A DNA stretch of 35,010 bases from Geosiphon pyriformis (lineage: Eukaryota; Glomeromycota; Glomeromycetes; Archaeosporales; Geosiphonaceae), in NCBI GenBank assembly GCA_016748015.1, contig JAAOMT010000008.1, forward strand, positions 1-35,010. Reading direction: 5' to 3'. The notes beneath the pieces were generated by a model that saw only the letters and a list, made by a program, of their open reading frames with translations, did no database searches and was not told where the DNA came from. How positions within the stretch are numbered: the stretch's first letter is position 1; every line of letters starts with the position of its first letter. The position numbers and the translations under genes are program-made. Shown here in pieces: positions 9,584 to 19,300 of this stretch.

Positions 9584-9662
9584 AAGTACTATTCTCCTAT
9601 TGGTCTATTTTTTTATTCGTTTTTCTAGTCTTTTTTTTTGTATTTTTTTATGAGTAATATTA

Positions 9663-9673
9663 TTTCCTCTTTT
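9663..9673 (-). other. E2 polypurine tract
   Basis: On the minus strand AAAAGAGGAAA lies between the ORF3 stop TAA and the LTR start TAATATTAC, the same arrangement as at 25075-25086. Confidence 0.65.
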
Positions 9674-10292
9674 TTAATAGAGCTCTGTCAAAATTTCCAC
9701 TTTAAATTAAATTTATTACTTCTTTTTCTAATATTGTTTGTTCAATTTTGTTTTTTATTTCTTTACATTAAGAATTGTTTATTTTTTCAATTGGTTAATA
9801 GTTATTATTTCTATTTTTTGGTGTAGTAATATTTTTAGATAGTTTTAAAATTATTTTAATATATATTTTTAAATTTGTTTTTTTCTCAATAAACTTTTCA
9901 ATTTATTGTACTATTTCTTAATTGAATATTTTTTTAGATTTATTAATATATAATTCTTGGATATTCAGTTTTTGTCCTAATTAATAATAATAGTATACTA
10001 TTAAAAATTGTTTTATCTATAGTTTCCAGTTTTTTTTGGTTAGTTTCTGTGTTGGAATTATTCTTGGTATTTTTCCAAAAGTGTTCTTTACTTTTTTTAT
10101 GATTTTATTTGACCAATATTTTGTTTAATTTTATAGTTATTGATATGAAGTTGTTCTTGTTTTTTTTTTCTTTTTGAGTTTTAATAGTAAATTGTTTAGT
10201 GATTAATAATAATTTCTATGTCTAATTGTTGTTAATTTATAACTTAGAATAGTTGTTGAGCCATTGTGTAAATATGGTCTGAGATTTTTATC
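9674..10292 (-). pseudogene. E2 ORF3, unknown accessory protein (decayed)
   Basis: About 205 codons between the E2 integrase and its 3' LTR, homologous to ORF3 of E4. The N-terminal part reads ISDHIYTMAQQLF then LDIEIIINH and TIYY, aligning with ITDNIYSLAQQIF and MEITINQQTIQY of E4. The C-terminal part reads QTILEKEV and FDRA, aligning with TQVILEKEV and FDRA. Stops fall at positions that are Gln in E4, and two bases are missing from the last Gln codon. The stop TAA is immediately followed by the polypurine tract. It is a hydrophilic, Lys/Asn-rich product of unknown function. Confidence 0.6.
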
Positions 10293-10345
10293 TTTTATTA
10301 TTATTGTTGTTATATTTACTGTGTCTTTATATATTATTTTGTAGA

Positions 10346-11727
10346 TCAATTTAACATATTAGTATTGATAATTATGATTGGTTCTAAATCTTATAGAATC
10401 TTATCTGATTAAATTAATATTTATTGTACTTCCAGTTGTGAAATATTACTGATAGATAATAATACTATATTGTGATATAGTTTTAGTTAATCTCTATGTG
10501 TTGTTTTAACTAAAATTTTGTTGTTCTATCTTAGTTTATAAGTTTTATTTTCTAAAATTTCTTCAATATGAAATGATCTGTCCCATTTGGAATCAAATTT
10601 TCTACTCTATTGTTTTTCTACTTTGGTATAATATAAGAGTACTTTGTCTCTAATCTTAAATTTAGCTGGTTTGTTTAGTAGTTGGTTATTATGTTGTTTT
10701 TTTTGCTTTTCTTGTAACTTTTGTATATTTTTAGCTGTTTTTTGTCTTTTGTTTTCTAAAGTTTCTATTAAGTCATATGTTCTTTTTAGCAATGTTTTTT
10801 GAAAGTTGCTTTCTGTTATTGGTTTAATTAAATATGTATTGACTTCTATCTCAACTGATAATATTGCTATTCTATTATAAACAAGTTCAAATAATATTAC
10901 TTGTGTAATATTTTGCTTTATTGTTCAATAAGCAAATAATATTGATAATATAAACAAATCTTATTTATCCTGGTTTTTTTACCTGATTTTGGCAATTGCT
11001 TTACACAATGTTCTGTTAAACTTTTTAACTAAACCATTTGTTTGTAAATAATATGGTAATAATAATGGTTTTTTGATTTCAAATCTTTGACTTAATTCTG
11101 TTAATGTTTTGTTTAAAAAGTGAGTTCTTTGATCTGATAACAATTCTTTGGACATCTGTATTAGCAAATCAAATCTTGATAAACAAATTCAGCTACAGAT
11201 TCTGTATCTATTCTTTGAATTGCTTTTGCTTCTGACTATTTAGTAAAATAGTTTATTACTACTGCTATATATCTGTTGTTTTTGTTGATAATTGTTAATG
11301 ATTTAACTAAGTCAATTGCAATTTGATCAAATGATTGTCTTACTTTAATTGGTTTTAATGGTTTATTGGATCTTGTTTTTTCTTTTCTCTAACAAGCATC
11401 ACAATTTTGAACATATTAGATGATGTCTGAATACATAGATGGCTAATAATATTTTTTCCTGGTTCTTTCTATAGTTGTTTCTTTATGAAAATATTTTGCT
11501 ATTAGATCTGAATGTATGTTAAATAGTATTGTTTTTTTTTCTGATTCTGTGATTACTCTAAGTAGTTGTTTTGAATTTTTTCTGTTTTTTTAATATAGTA
11601 TATTTTGGTAAGTAATAAAATATTTAGATTGCTGTTTTATGTTGTTTCATTTCTTTTGAGATAATTTCTCCTTGAACTATTGGGTATTAATATAATATTG
11701 AAATTGTAAATATTTTTGTGTGTTCAT
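10346..11727 (-). pseudogene. E2 integrase ORF (decayed)
   Basis: The integrase starts at an ATG (11725-11727, MNTQKY) a few codons after the second of two in-frame stops that close the RNase H frame. Clean stretches are 10979-11167 and 10607-10792. The first contains LLSDQRTHF with the second catalytic Asp, a 35-residue-type spacing, and NGLVKKFN, where the third catalytic residue, Glu in E4 (KLVERFN), is Lys. The second holds the Lys/Gln-rich helix and the start of the C-terminal domain (FKIRDKVLLYYTK). The frame ends with LEPIIIINTNMLN and TGA (10346-10348), matching the E4 integrase end. Several stops and the E-to-K change indicate it is inactive. Confidence 0.75.
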
Positions 11728-11760
11728 TTTTTGTTATATTTTTGGGTTAAAATGTTCTTA
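11728..11760 (-). other. Conserved stop region between RNase H and integrase (E2)
   Basis: In the RNase H frame the sequence reads MKQI, TAA (11758-11760), EHFNPKI, TAA (11734-11736), QK, then ATG. E4 and E6 have the same two stops at the same places, so they are unlikely to be random decay. Confidence 0.7.
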
Positions 11761-12644
11761 AATTTGTTTCATTTATAATAAACTGTTGGCATTTTTGTTT
11801 TTTTTTCTCTTTTTATAATGTACTGTATATTTAAATAGTAAAAGCTTTATTTTTTATCTTGTATAACAACTGTCTTCAAATTTTTGCTTCTGAATTGATG
11901 TTAATTTTTTGTGATCAGTATATATGTTAAATTTCTGACTTAAATACTTTTTTCATTTAATAACTGTCTAATAAATAGCTAAGTGTTTTAGTGCTGGTGT
12001 TCTATAGTTCTTTTTAGCTGGGCTCAAGTTTTGGCTAGTATATGCTATTGGATGTTTTCTTTCATCTAGTCTTCTCTAAAATAGTACTGTTCTCAATACT
12101 TGACCAGATGTATCAATAATGATAATAAATGGCTTGTTATGATCTGAATAGATTAGTACTGATGCTTAGATGAGCTTTTTTCTTGATATATTAAAAGCTT
12201 TTTGTTGGATCTCAGTCCATTTATACTTTACATTCTTTGCTTAAAGCTAATAGAGTAGTTAAGCCAGTTTAGAGAAGTTTTAGATAAAGCAGCAATAGTA
12301 GCCAACAAATCTCAAGAATGCTCTTAATTTTTTAAGATTTGCTGATACTGAAAAGTTTTTAACTATCTTAATCTTATTTGGATTTGTCTTGATGCCATTT
12401 TTGCTTACAATATGTCCCAAGAATTTCAGTTCTGTTTTGCCAAAGAAGTATTTGGTTGCATTTAGTTTCAATTTGGTTCTTTTTAATCTCTCAAACACTT
12501 GCTGTAAATGATAAAGATAATCATTAAATGTTTTTGAAAACACATTGGTGTTATCTAAATAAACAACTACTAATTTTTATAGCAGTTTAGTATAAACCAT
12601 TTCTATTAGTCTTTAGAAAGTGGCTGGTATATTGGTTATGCCAA
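11758..12644 (-). pseudogene. E2 reverse transcriptase (3' part) and RNase H
   Basis: The RT is cut at its 5' side by K3 and resumes at a GITNIPATF block. The catalytic box reads YLDN (12550-12561) instead of YLDD, followed by TNVFSKTF. The clean frame 12280-12543 carries the RT thumb (LQQVFERLK, FLGHIVSKNGIK, LRAFLRFVGYY). Downstream, the RNase H region is recognisable from HPIAY, LSPAKKNYRTPALKHLAIY and FNIYTDHKKL, with stops at Trp and Gln positions. Closest relatives in the window are E4 and E6. Confidence 0.75.
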
Positions 12645-13604
12645 TGTTACCAGACAAAATTAAAGATATTGTTTAGCATGAAATTACTCTTATAATTTTT
12701 ATCATTAGTTAGCATATATTATTGTCCCAAATTATTATTTATTACATTAACAAAATATCCGAAATTATCATTTAATTAATAACCCAATTTGTACATAACA
12801 CAAATATAACTTAATTGCGATGATCAATCATGCAATACTCCAAACTATGTAACATTCAAAAAGTTTGCTGAAATTTGTAGAAATTTACTGAAATAATTGA
12901 TAGTTCACTGAAATAACTTGTAGTTTACTGAAATGCTATCTCTAGTTTAGCGAAATTGTAAAAAATAGCAAAGTTCAAGTTCATAGAATAGTGTTATAAC
13001 AAGTTGTATAAAAGAAAAGCTTCTCTCTTTAAGAAAATATATCTTACTTTAGATTTATTACTTAGAACCATTCTTACACACACAAAGAAAAATAAATATC
13101 AAATGATTTGAAAAGCCAAATTCTTTAATTATTGCACTTAGAAAATTCTTAAAACCCAACTAACGTTTTGAAATTGATTAGCTACCAATTTCAGTAAACT
13201 GTTAGTGACTCCAGGCCTGAATAAAAAACGTTGCCCTTGATAAAATCCTATTTCTTTTACATTTCTTTTATTTTTCTTTTTTTTTCTTATTACAATTATT
13301 AGGGTAGCCTACAGATGAGATTCCTGTAAAAGAGTTGACTTTTACAGCAAAGTAACTACACATTTTTAGTGAGCTTTTAGATAAGCAATTTCTGGGAAAG
13401 AGTTGACGTTTATTACAACGTAACTACATAAAGTAACTGGCAAGGAATTGGCCATTCCACTTATAAGTCCAGCAGTTCAAATTATAGGAGATAATTTGAA
13501 GATAAATTCAGTTACTGGAGGTTTAACCACATCCAGAAACGTAAATTCACAGCAAAATAGGCATCAACAACATTAGAAAAAAAGACCAAAAACTTCTGAT
13601 AACA
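12645..13604 (+). mobile_element. K3: 1-kb LTR-like repeat between E2 and E3
   Basis: The 960-bp copy of the K family begins TGTTACCAGAC and ends CTGATAACA, with the TATA box at 13007-13014 and a decayed 20-bp array at about 12855-12960. Hairpins 2 and 3 are conserved and hairpin 1 is nearly so. The flanks (CCAA and TTGT) are not a duplication, and the sequences on each side belong to different places in two different gypsy copies (E2 RT at left, E3 integrase at right). A simple insertion therefore does not explain this junction; a deletion or recombination must have removed sequence. Confidence 0.75.
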
Positions 13605-14070
13605 TTGTTCAATACTGTTAATTGTTATTATGTTCATGATTGGGTCCAACTAAATCAATTCCAATTCTGTCAAATGGCTGTCCAACTTTTATTGGTCTTA
13701 ATAATTCTATTGTTTTTACTCCTTTTTTTCATTGGCATGGGTCACAATTTTTTATGTATTGAATTATGTCTGAACTCATTTTTGGCCAATAGTAATGGCT
13801 AGTTGCATGTTAGATGGTTGTTGTTTTTCCAAAGTGGTCTGAATGAATATCTGAGTACATGTTAAATAAGATAGTTTCTTTTTTATCCATGGTTATAACT
13901 CTTAATAGATTATTTGAATTTTGTCAATTTCGGTAATAAAGTATGTGATTTTGGATGAAATAGTGTTTTGCTAATTTTTGAAGCTTAATTAGCTCTTTTA
14001 CTGGTATTTCTTCATCTATTTATAGTGTTTTCAAGTATTGGCTGAGGTTTTTGTAAAGGTGGTTGTTCAT
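13605..14070 (-). pseudogene. E3 integrase, N-terminal part
   Basis: The integrase begins at an ATG (14068-14070), MNNHLYKNLSQYLKTL, in a different frame from the preceding RNase H, which ends at TAA 14100-14102. It carries the histidine-cysteine zinc region (SDHFGKT...HATSHYYWP...CDPC), LLRPIKVGQPFDRIGIDLVGP with the first catalytic Asp, and is then cut at the K3 boundary. The start resembles MNSKNYKNIKNYLKTL of E5. Stops at Trp or Gln positions interrupt it. Confidence 0.75.
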
Positions 14071-14099
14071 TGTTGTTGTAGTGGATGGGTTGGTAATTT

Positions 14100-15713
14100 T
14101 TATGTGTGTCTCATTCTTCACAAACAATCAGCATTAACATTTTTGGGACTTTCTTTGTATTTGATAATTTAATTGTATGGTGTCAATGTTTGTAACCATC
14201 TGGTGTATTTTTCTTTTAGTGCTTTCTTGTTATTTAACTAGACCAGACCTCTATGATCTGTGGTAATCTCAAAGAGTTGGTATCATAAATATGTATCAAA
14301 GTAAACACAACTCCAGATTACTGTTAAGCATTCAAGTTTGTGTGCTGCATAGTTTTGCTTTACCATACTGAAACTTTTACTGGCATAAGCAATTATATAT
14401 TCTCTTCTATTATCATCTTTTTGTGAAAGAATAGCTTCAAGTTCAGTTCCAGAGACATCTGTGGCCAAAATGAATTTTTTGTTGAAATCTGGATAGATCA
14501 TTATTAGTGATTCAATGAGCTTTTGCCTAAGATACTCAAAAGCTTTTTGCTGTGTTTTGGTCCATTCAAATTTCACATTTTTGAATAGTAAATAATTAAA
14601 AGGTTTGATGATGTTTGAAAAGTTTTCTACAAAGCAGCGGTAGTAAGATGTGAGTCCTAAAAAGCTTTTAACTTCTAAAATGTTTTGAGGTACTGGAAAA
14701 TTTTTTACTTTGTCTATTTTTGATGGATCTGGTTTTATTCCATTTTTTCCAACTACGTGTCCTAGAAATGCTAGCTTATTTTTCCCAAAAAAACATTTTT
14801 CTAAATTTAATTTAAGTCCAGTGTATTTCAATCTCTCAAAAACTTGTTGTAAATGTTGAAGATGATCTGTGAATTTTGGCAAGAAAACATTTGTATTGTC
14901 CAAGTAGACAACAACAGATTGCCACAAAATTCTGGAGTAAATTACATTCATTAGTCTTTGGAATATTGTGAGAGCATTTGTCAATCCAAATGGCATTACA
15001 TTAAACTCATTATTGCTATTTTGTGTTGTGAATACTGTTTTATGCCTGTTTTTTGGGTTTATTTCTACTTGCCAGTATCTACTGGTCAAATCAAGTGTAA
15101 AAAACCATTTTGCTTCTCCAAAAACATCAAAGATTTCATCAATTAACAGTATTAAGTATAAGTTTTTAGTTGTTTTGCTGTTTAATTTGCAATAGTTGAT
15201 GCAAAATCTAATTTTTCTATTCTTTTTTCTTACTAAAACAACTGGTGAAGACCATGGGCTCATTGATAGTTGAATTATTCCTTTTTTTAACATGCTTTAG
15301 ACTTTTTCTCTGATAAAATTATGCTCTATTGGTGGGATACAGTAAGTGCATTGTTATTCAGGTCTGGTGTCCCCAATGGGGATTTGGTATTGAACCAAGT
15401 TGGTTCTTCCAAATTCACTATTTCATGAAAATATATCAGAGTATTTTAAAATTAATACTTTTAATTGTCACTGTTAGTCCAGATCTATTGTTTTAATGTT
15501 TAATTTGGCCAATTTTTCTGTCGTAAATTGATAGCATTCTAACAGTTGTTGCCAATTTATTGAAGTAAGTTCACAGTAGAGGGTGATTTCTGGGAAATTT
15601 AGTATTTCTTGTGGTGTTAATGCGTTTTCTAGCTCTGTTTTGAGGTATCCAATGATGGTATTTTCTGGAATATAGACAAGTTCTTCTGTGGTGTTTGCGA
15701 TAAGAATTTTTAT
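14100..15713 (-). pseudogene. E3 linker, reverse transcriptase and RNase H
   Basis: The longest clean frame, 14283-15293, has 336 codons. It contains RT motifs PWSSPVVLVRKK, FTLDLTSRYWQV (catalytic Asp at residue 68), MPFGLTNA and YLDN at residues 130-133 (14895-14906), where YLDD is expected. RNase H starts at about residue 275 with ATDVSG (catalytic Asp 279) and includes the Glu in KLECLTVIW. After a TGA it continues with FEITTDHRGLVWL and ends at TAA 14100-14102. Upstream, 15294-15713 is a connector with IPENTIIGYL, a motif type common before gypsy RTs. This copy is more distant from E2, E4 and E6 than they are from each other. As RT it would copy RNA to DNA in the particle, but the YLDN change and stops argue against activity. 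Confidence 0.85.
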
Positions 15714-16341
15714 TCATTGAGCTTTATCAGCTGAAATAAAAAGGTTAGTAAATCCTATAAGAAACTGTTGGCAAGTTTCTGGGTAGGGCTCAAATATTAA
15801 GTTTTTTTCTTTAATTGTCCTTTTTATTCTTATTTCTGATTTTCCATATGGTAGGAGTGTGATGAACCACTCAGTTTTAATTATTTTGTCTTTTTTTTCT
15901 ATTGTTTCAGTAAAATTCACTTCAATTCCTTTTTCTGTCAATCTGAAACCAAAAGTTTCTCTCATTGTTTGTAACAATTTCTCACAATTTTTTATTGGCA
16001 CAAATTTCCCAATTTTTACCAATGGTAAGAAAATTGCTTGTGCAATCTTTTCCTTAGATTCAATGGTATAAGGCTTTTCTGAATTGTTTTGTAGCAAAAC
16101 TATTAAATTTCCAGTGTATTCAGAGTTAATTACTCCTCCTTGAATGCTTATTTTTTTTTCATGAGACTAATTGCAATGCTATTTGAATCATTATTCCTGG
16201 CAAAAATTCAACTGCTATTTTTAGGTCGATTTTGGTGATGCTCCTGAGTGGTAATATTGTGGATTTGTCTTCCAGATAACGTAGATTGAATCCAGTGTCA
16301 GTTGGATGAGCTCTTTTGGGTATTATTCCTAAGTGCCTGTT
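15714..16341 (-). pseudogene. E3 dUTPase-like domain within pol
   Basis: Trimeric dUTPases hydrolyse dUTP to dUMP and keep uracil out of DNA. The five family motifs can be followed in order: TDTGFNLRY (motif 1, about 16270-16300), a degraded motif 2 with LQLVS and a stop, GGVINSEYTGNLIVLLQN (motif 3, 16088-16141), EKIAQAIFLPL (motif 4) and RETFGFRLTEKG (motif 5, glycine-rich in active enzymes). The catalytic Asp of motif 3 (usually GGVID) is Asn. The clean frame is 15714-16097 (127 codons). The domain lies between the Cys-rich region and RT, with no frame change from its neighbours apart from decay stops. Confidence 0.75.
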
Positions 16342-17361
16342 TTCAAAGTATCGGATGTTGATTACCTATTCTAGGTCAGTATAGGCTACAAATTTTTCTG
16401 ATTTGAGACTGTCAGGTGAGTCTTGTTGATTTATTGATTGATTTTGAGACTGCTGATTCTCAATTTCTATTTTTCTTTCTAAGTCTCTTTCATCTTGACA
16501 CTCTTCACAGTACTGATTTTGGCACAGAATAAAATAGTTTTCGCAGAGGTAAGTGTTGATTTGGGTAAGATATTGTTCTTGCTCTTGTCGAGTGGGGCAT
16601 AGTTGTTAATAGTAGTCTTGAAATTTGTCCACTGGGTCAAAAATGTTGTAGCTAGTGACTTTGTTGGCTATTTTGGCTAACTTTTTCTAACATTATATTT
16701 CTTCGGTTGTTTTTTCTCTTACTTTGGCCTGTGCGGTATTGTACAACTTGTCCTCATCGTGTGAGTAGTGCTGTAGTCTTTTTAACGCTTTGTTGAACAC
16801 TGCTTCGAATGACATTTCTCCTCTTACTTAGTCACAGATGAGGATTGTGTATTGGCAAGTTACATCACATGTTCTTTCTCTGCTTGGTATGTTGTTCTAG
16901 TCACATCTTTTTAGTAACGGTTCTCTACAAGCAAGGCATGGTTCCTCATTCCATTTTTTGTGTCTTTCTGAGTAATTGTATTTTTCTTTGTTACAACAGT
17001 TAAAATAGTAGTAAGTGGGATTTCTTGGGTCTTTGTTTGTTGTGTTGCACACAGTCATAGACAAGAGTTTCTTCTTGCAAACCAAGCATTCTAGCTTTGG
17101 TCTGCATCACTGGTGGTTTTTTCATGGACTTACCTGGTTTTATTCAGATCTTTCTTTGCTGGTCCACATTGGTATGGCTGGTAGTCCTGTTCTTTGGTCA
17201 TCAGCCCAAGAGAGCTGATAGGTTTTGATGGCTGGTAGTGCTGGATTTTCTTCAAATTTGAAGATAGGTCTTTGGTTGGTGCTGGGTTTTTGGAAGTGGC
17301 CACAGGTGGCTAAAATTCTGGCCTGGTGGCCATTATAATTGATCAGAAGCTCTTGGGTGGT
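16342..17361 (-). pseudogene. E3 Cys-rich putative zinc-binding region
   Basis: Between protease and dUTPase lies a region of unknown function shared with E4 and E6. Cluster 1 (about 16897-17110) contains CLVCKKKLL, CNTTNKD, YYYFNCC, PCLACREPLL and CDVTC; the paired Cys suggest two or more zinc sites. A helical middle segment (FDPVDKFQDYY then CPTRQEQEQYLTQIN) follows. Cluster 2 (about 16500-16560) reads CENYFILCQNQYCEEC. Stops occur at Trp or Gln positions. No named zinc family is recognised; a zinc ribbon, treble clef or RING-like fold are all possible. A nucleic-acid or protein-binding role is only a guess. Confidence 0.6.
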
Positions 17362-17796
17362 CTAGTCTAGGGTGGCATTGGCTTTTGTTAACCAGTCATT
17401 CCCTACTAATGCTTGATATTGTGTAGCATTTATTACTAATACTTTTGTAGATATTATTATGCCATTAATTTCGAAAAAAAATGAGTCAATTTTACCATGA
17501 GGCAGCTTTGTACTTCCATCAGCTGTTATGATTTGGGATGTTATAATGCGATCAACTTTGAAACCTAGTTGGTTTACTAGTTGAAGCATTATGATGCTTC
17601 CAGTGGATCTGCTATCTAAGATAAGTTTGATTGGGGTATTGTTTATAGTGGCTTTCATATACATAGCAGTGATTGGATGTTTTTCATCCAATGCTGCTCC
17701 ACTGAACATAGCCTCATTTTTCTCTAATTCAAAAAGAAAAATAGCTGCAAGGCTGCTATCTTTGGTGACAACTGCTGGTAGTATTGTTTGGCTCAA
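17362..17796 (-). pseudogene. E3 aspartic protease with altered active site
   Basis: Retropepsin-like domain that would cleave the polyprotein during particle maturation. The 144-codon clean frame carries KATINNTPIKLILDSRSTGS at about residues 48-67; the active site is DSR where DSG or DTG is expected, consistent with GGA to AGA, a G-to-A change. The rest of the fold follows (QIITADGSTKLPHG, then IISTKVLVIN, and ALVGNDWL near residue 132, the usual second signature). The first Met is probably internal, since Gag-like sequence runs in from upstream. It is inactive if the DSR change is real. Confidence 0.75.
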
Positions 17797-19278
17797 TTTG
17801 TTGGAGGAATTTTCAGTTCTGTTTATGTTTCTACTGTTATTGTTTCTGATGATCAGATTTTCCAGTATATTAAGATAAGTTTGTTGATAATTTTGGTAAT
17901 TTGGATTGGTTTGCTAACTGGTTTCAGTATGGTTTGGATTTCTCTGAACCAATGTGTTCTAGTTCTACATGGGCTAATTTCAGGACTTGGAATGCCAATT
18001 CGGGTTGGCTATTATAGACTGTTACTGGTAAGTTCCTTGATTTTGATATGTGATAGAATATTGGCATGTTATTGGTATGTACTGGTTTCTGGGCATTTGG
18101 GGTGGTGTGTAATAATTATTTTTGCATGCTTTCTGCATTATTTGCATTCAACATTGACTAATCAAATGTCTTATGCGTTTGCAAAAATGGCAGGCACACA
18201 TTTCTGTTCTGAATTCTTAGTGCGACAAGCAATTATTTCAACTGTTACTGACTTCCTGGCTATGTTTTTGGGGTGGTTGGTATGTATTTCTTCTTGGATC
18301 TGGGATGAAGTAACTTTCTATTTTCTTAGAGAGTTCCTTCCCTAATTGCATTATTCTTTTTTCTAATGTTTTTGTCTTATTTTCTTCCATTACTATGTTA
18401 ACCATTTGACTATGATTAGCTTCTTTCTCAGCCAATTCAAGAGCTCTGGTAAGTGTAATGGCTTCTGATAAGGAATTAGGGTGGACAGGGCATATTCTTT
18501 CTAAAATGCTGCTTTTTAATCCTCTAATAAACTGATTTAAAACCTAAGGATCAGTGTAGTATCCTTGTTCAATTGCTTCAATCTGATGACAAATTCGATT
18601 GAATTGAGCAAGATATTGGGTGACAGTTTTACTGATATCTTGCTTAATAGTATTGAATTTGTTCTGTAGTTAGATTATAGCATTTGGGTTGCTAAAATAC
18701 TTTAGGAGTGCATTTTTAAATTCAGCAAAGCTTGTGAGTTTTGTTTCCAGACTTTGATACCATAAGTTGGCTGTGCCTTTCAAGAAGAAAAGTAATGTTT
18801 GAATTGCTCTTTGGTTATTCTAGTTATTTGCCTGGATGGCTTTTTGCACTTTTCTAAGCCATGTATGCACATTAGTTTCTTCTTTTTCTCCTGAGAAATC
18901 TGTTAATCTTGTGATGTATGGTGTGGCCATTTTGTCACTGTTTTCTGCTGGTGGGCTTATTGGTCTAAGAAGAGGTGGAATGATATTTCCTTGAGCATTC
19001 TTAAAAGTGGCTTACCTTATATCTAGTTCTTTTTCTTGATTATGAGTTTCTTGGTTTCTGGACTGGCTGCTTGTTCCAGTGACCAGTCTTGTAATTGTTT
19101 TTTTGCTGGTCTCTTTTTTGGATTCCAATTCAGACTCCTCTTTACAGTTTTCAAATTCCGTTCTGAATTTTGGCTGAAAAAGAGAGTTTTGGAATAGTGA
19201 TGAATATTCCCCTGTAATTGGTATGTCTCTTCAGTTATGTTGTTTAATTTTATCAGTATAACTAGGAGTTCTTGGCAT
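17797..19278 (-). pseudogene. E3 Gag with CCHC zinc knuckle
   Basis: Structural protein that would form the particle and bind element RNA. The likely start is the ATG at 19276-19278 (MPRTPSYTDKIKQHN); the frame shifts once in an A-run near 19110. The central part matches a retrotransposon Gag domain: LTDFSGEKEE, VHTWLRKVQKAIQANN, FFLKGTANLWYQSLE, FAEFKNALLKYFSNPN, and VTQYLAQFNRICHQIE. A charged helix (ALELAEKEANHSQ) leads to the nucleocapsid knuckle. Stops at Trp and Gln positions break it. This is the only Gag in the window; E1, E2, E4, E5 and E6 lack it through truncation or absence. Confidence 0.75.
18151..18192 (-). other. CCHC zinc knuckle of E3 Gag
   Basis: The 14 codons read CHFCKRIRHLISQC, a perfect C-x2-C-x4-H-x4-C retroviral nucleocapsid motif, intact despite decay on both sides. 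Confidence 0.85.
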
Positions 19279-19300
19279 TTGTGGAATTGATGTTGTCCAA
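19270..19300. other. Head-to-head junction of E3 and E4
   Basis: The E3 Gag start codon (minus strand, 19276-19278) lies about 10 bp from the first E4 sequence recognisable as protease C-terminus (plus strand, LSKTNTMLDWTTQEL, aligning with LTKANATLDWTTQEL of E3). There is no LTR, leader or primer-binding site between them, so both elements lost their 5' parts here. Confidence 0.6.

Larger units (their letters stand above)
8865..9662 (-). repeat. LTR shared by E2 (3') and E1 (5'), minus strand
   Basis: It begins TAATATTAC on the minus strand right after the E2 polypurine tract and runs about 800 bp to TATCAAAAAGACA. It contains a five-unit 40-bp array, a TATA region followed by GCAAAAGTATTAGAAACAG (GCAGTAGTATTAGAAGCAG in the 25087 LTR), and a downstream T-rich block preceded by AATAGTTCTTAATTATGACT (AATAGCTCTTGATCACAGCT in the 25087 LTR). 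E2 lies on its 5' side and E1 on its 3' side, a tandem arrangement expected from LTR-LTR recombination. The distal end is estimated by alignment. Confidence 0.65.

Noticed and set aside
14958-15195. Two overlapping plus-strand open frames
   Set aside because: Antisense to the E3 reverse transcriptase core; no independent support.
17788-18345. Open frame of 185 codons on the plus strand rich in hydrophobic residues
   Set aside because: It lies exactly antisense to the E3 Gag to protease segment, which has clear CCHC and protease motifs on the minus strand. The hydrophobic look is the usual antisense image of Lys/Asn/Gln-rich coding sequence.
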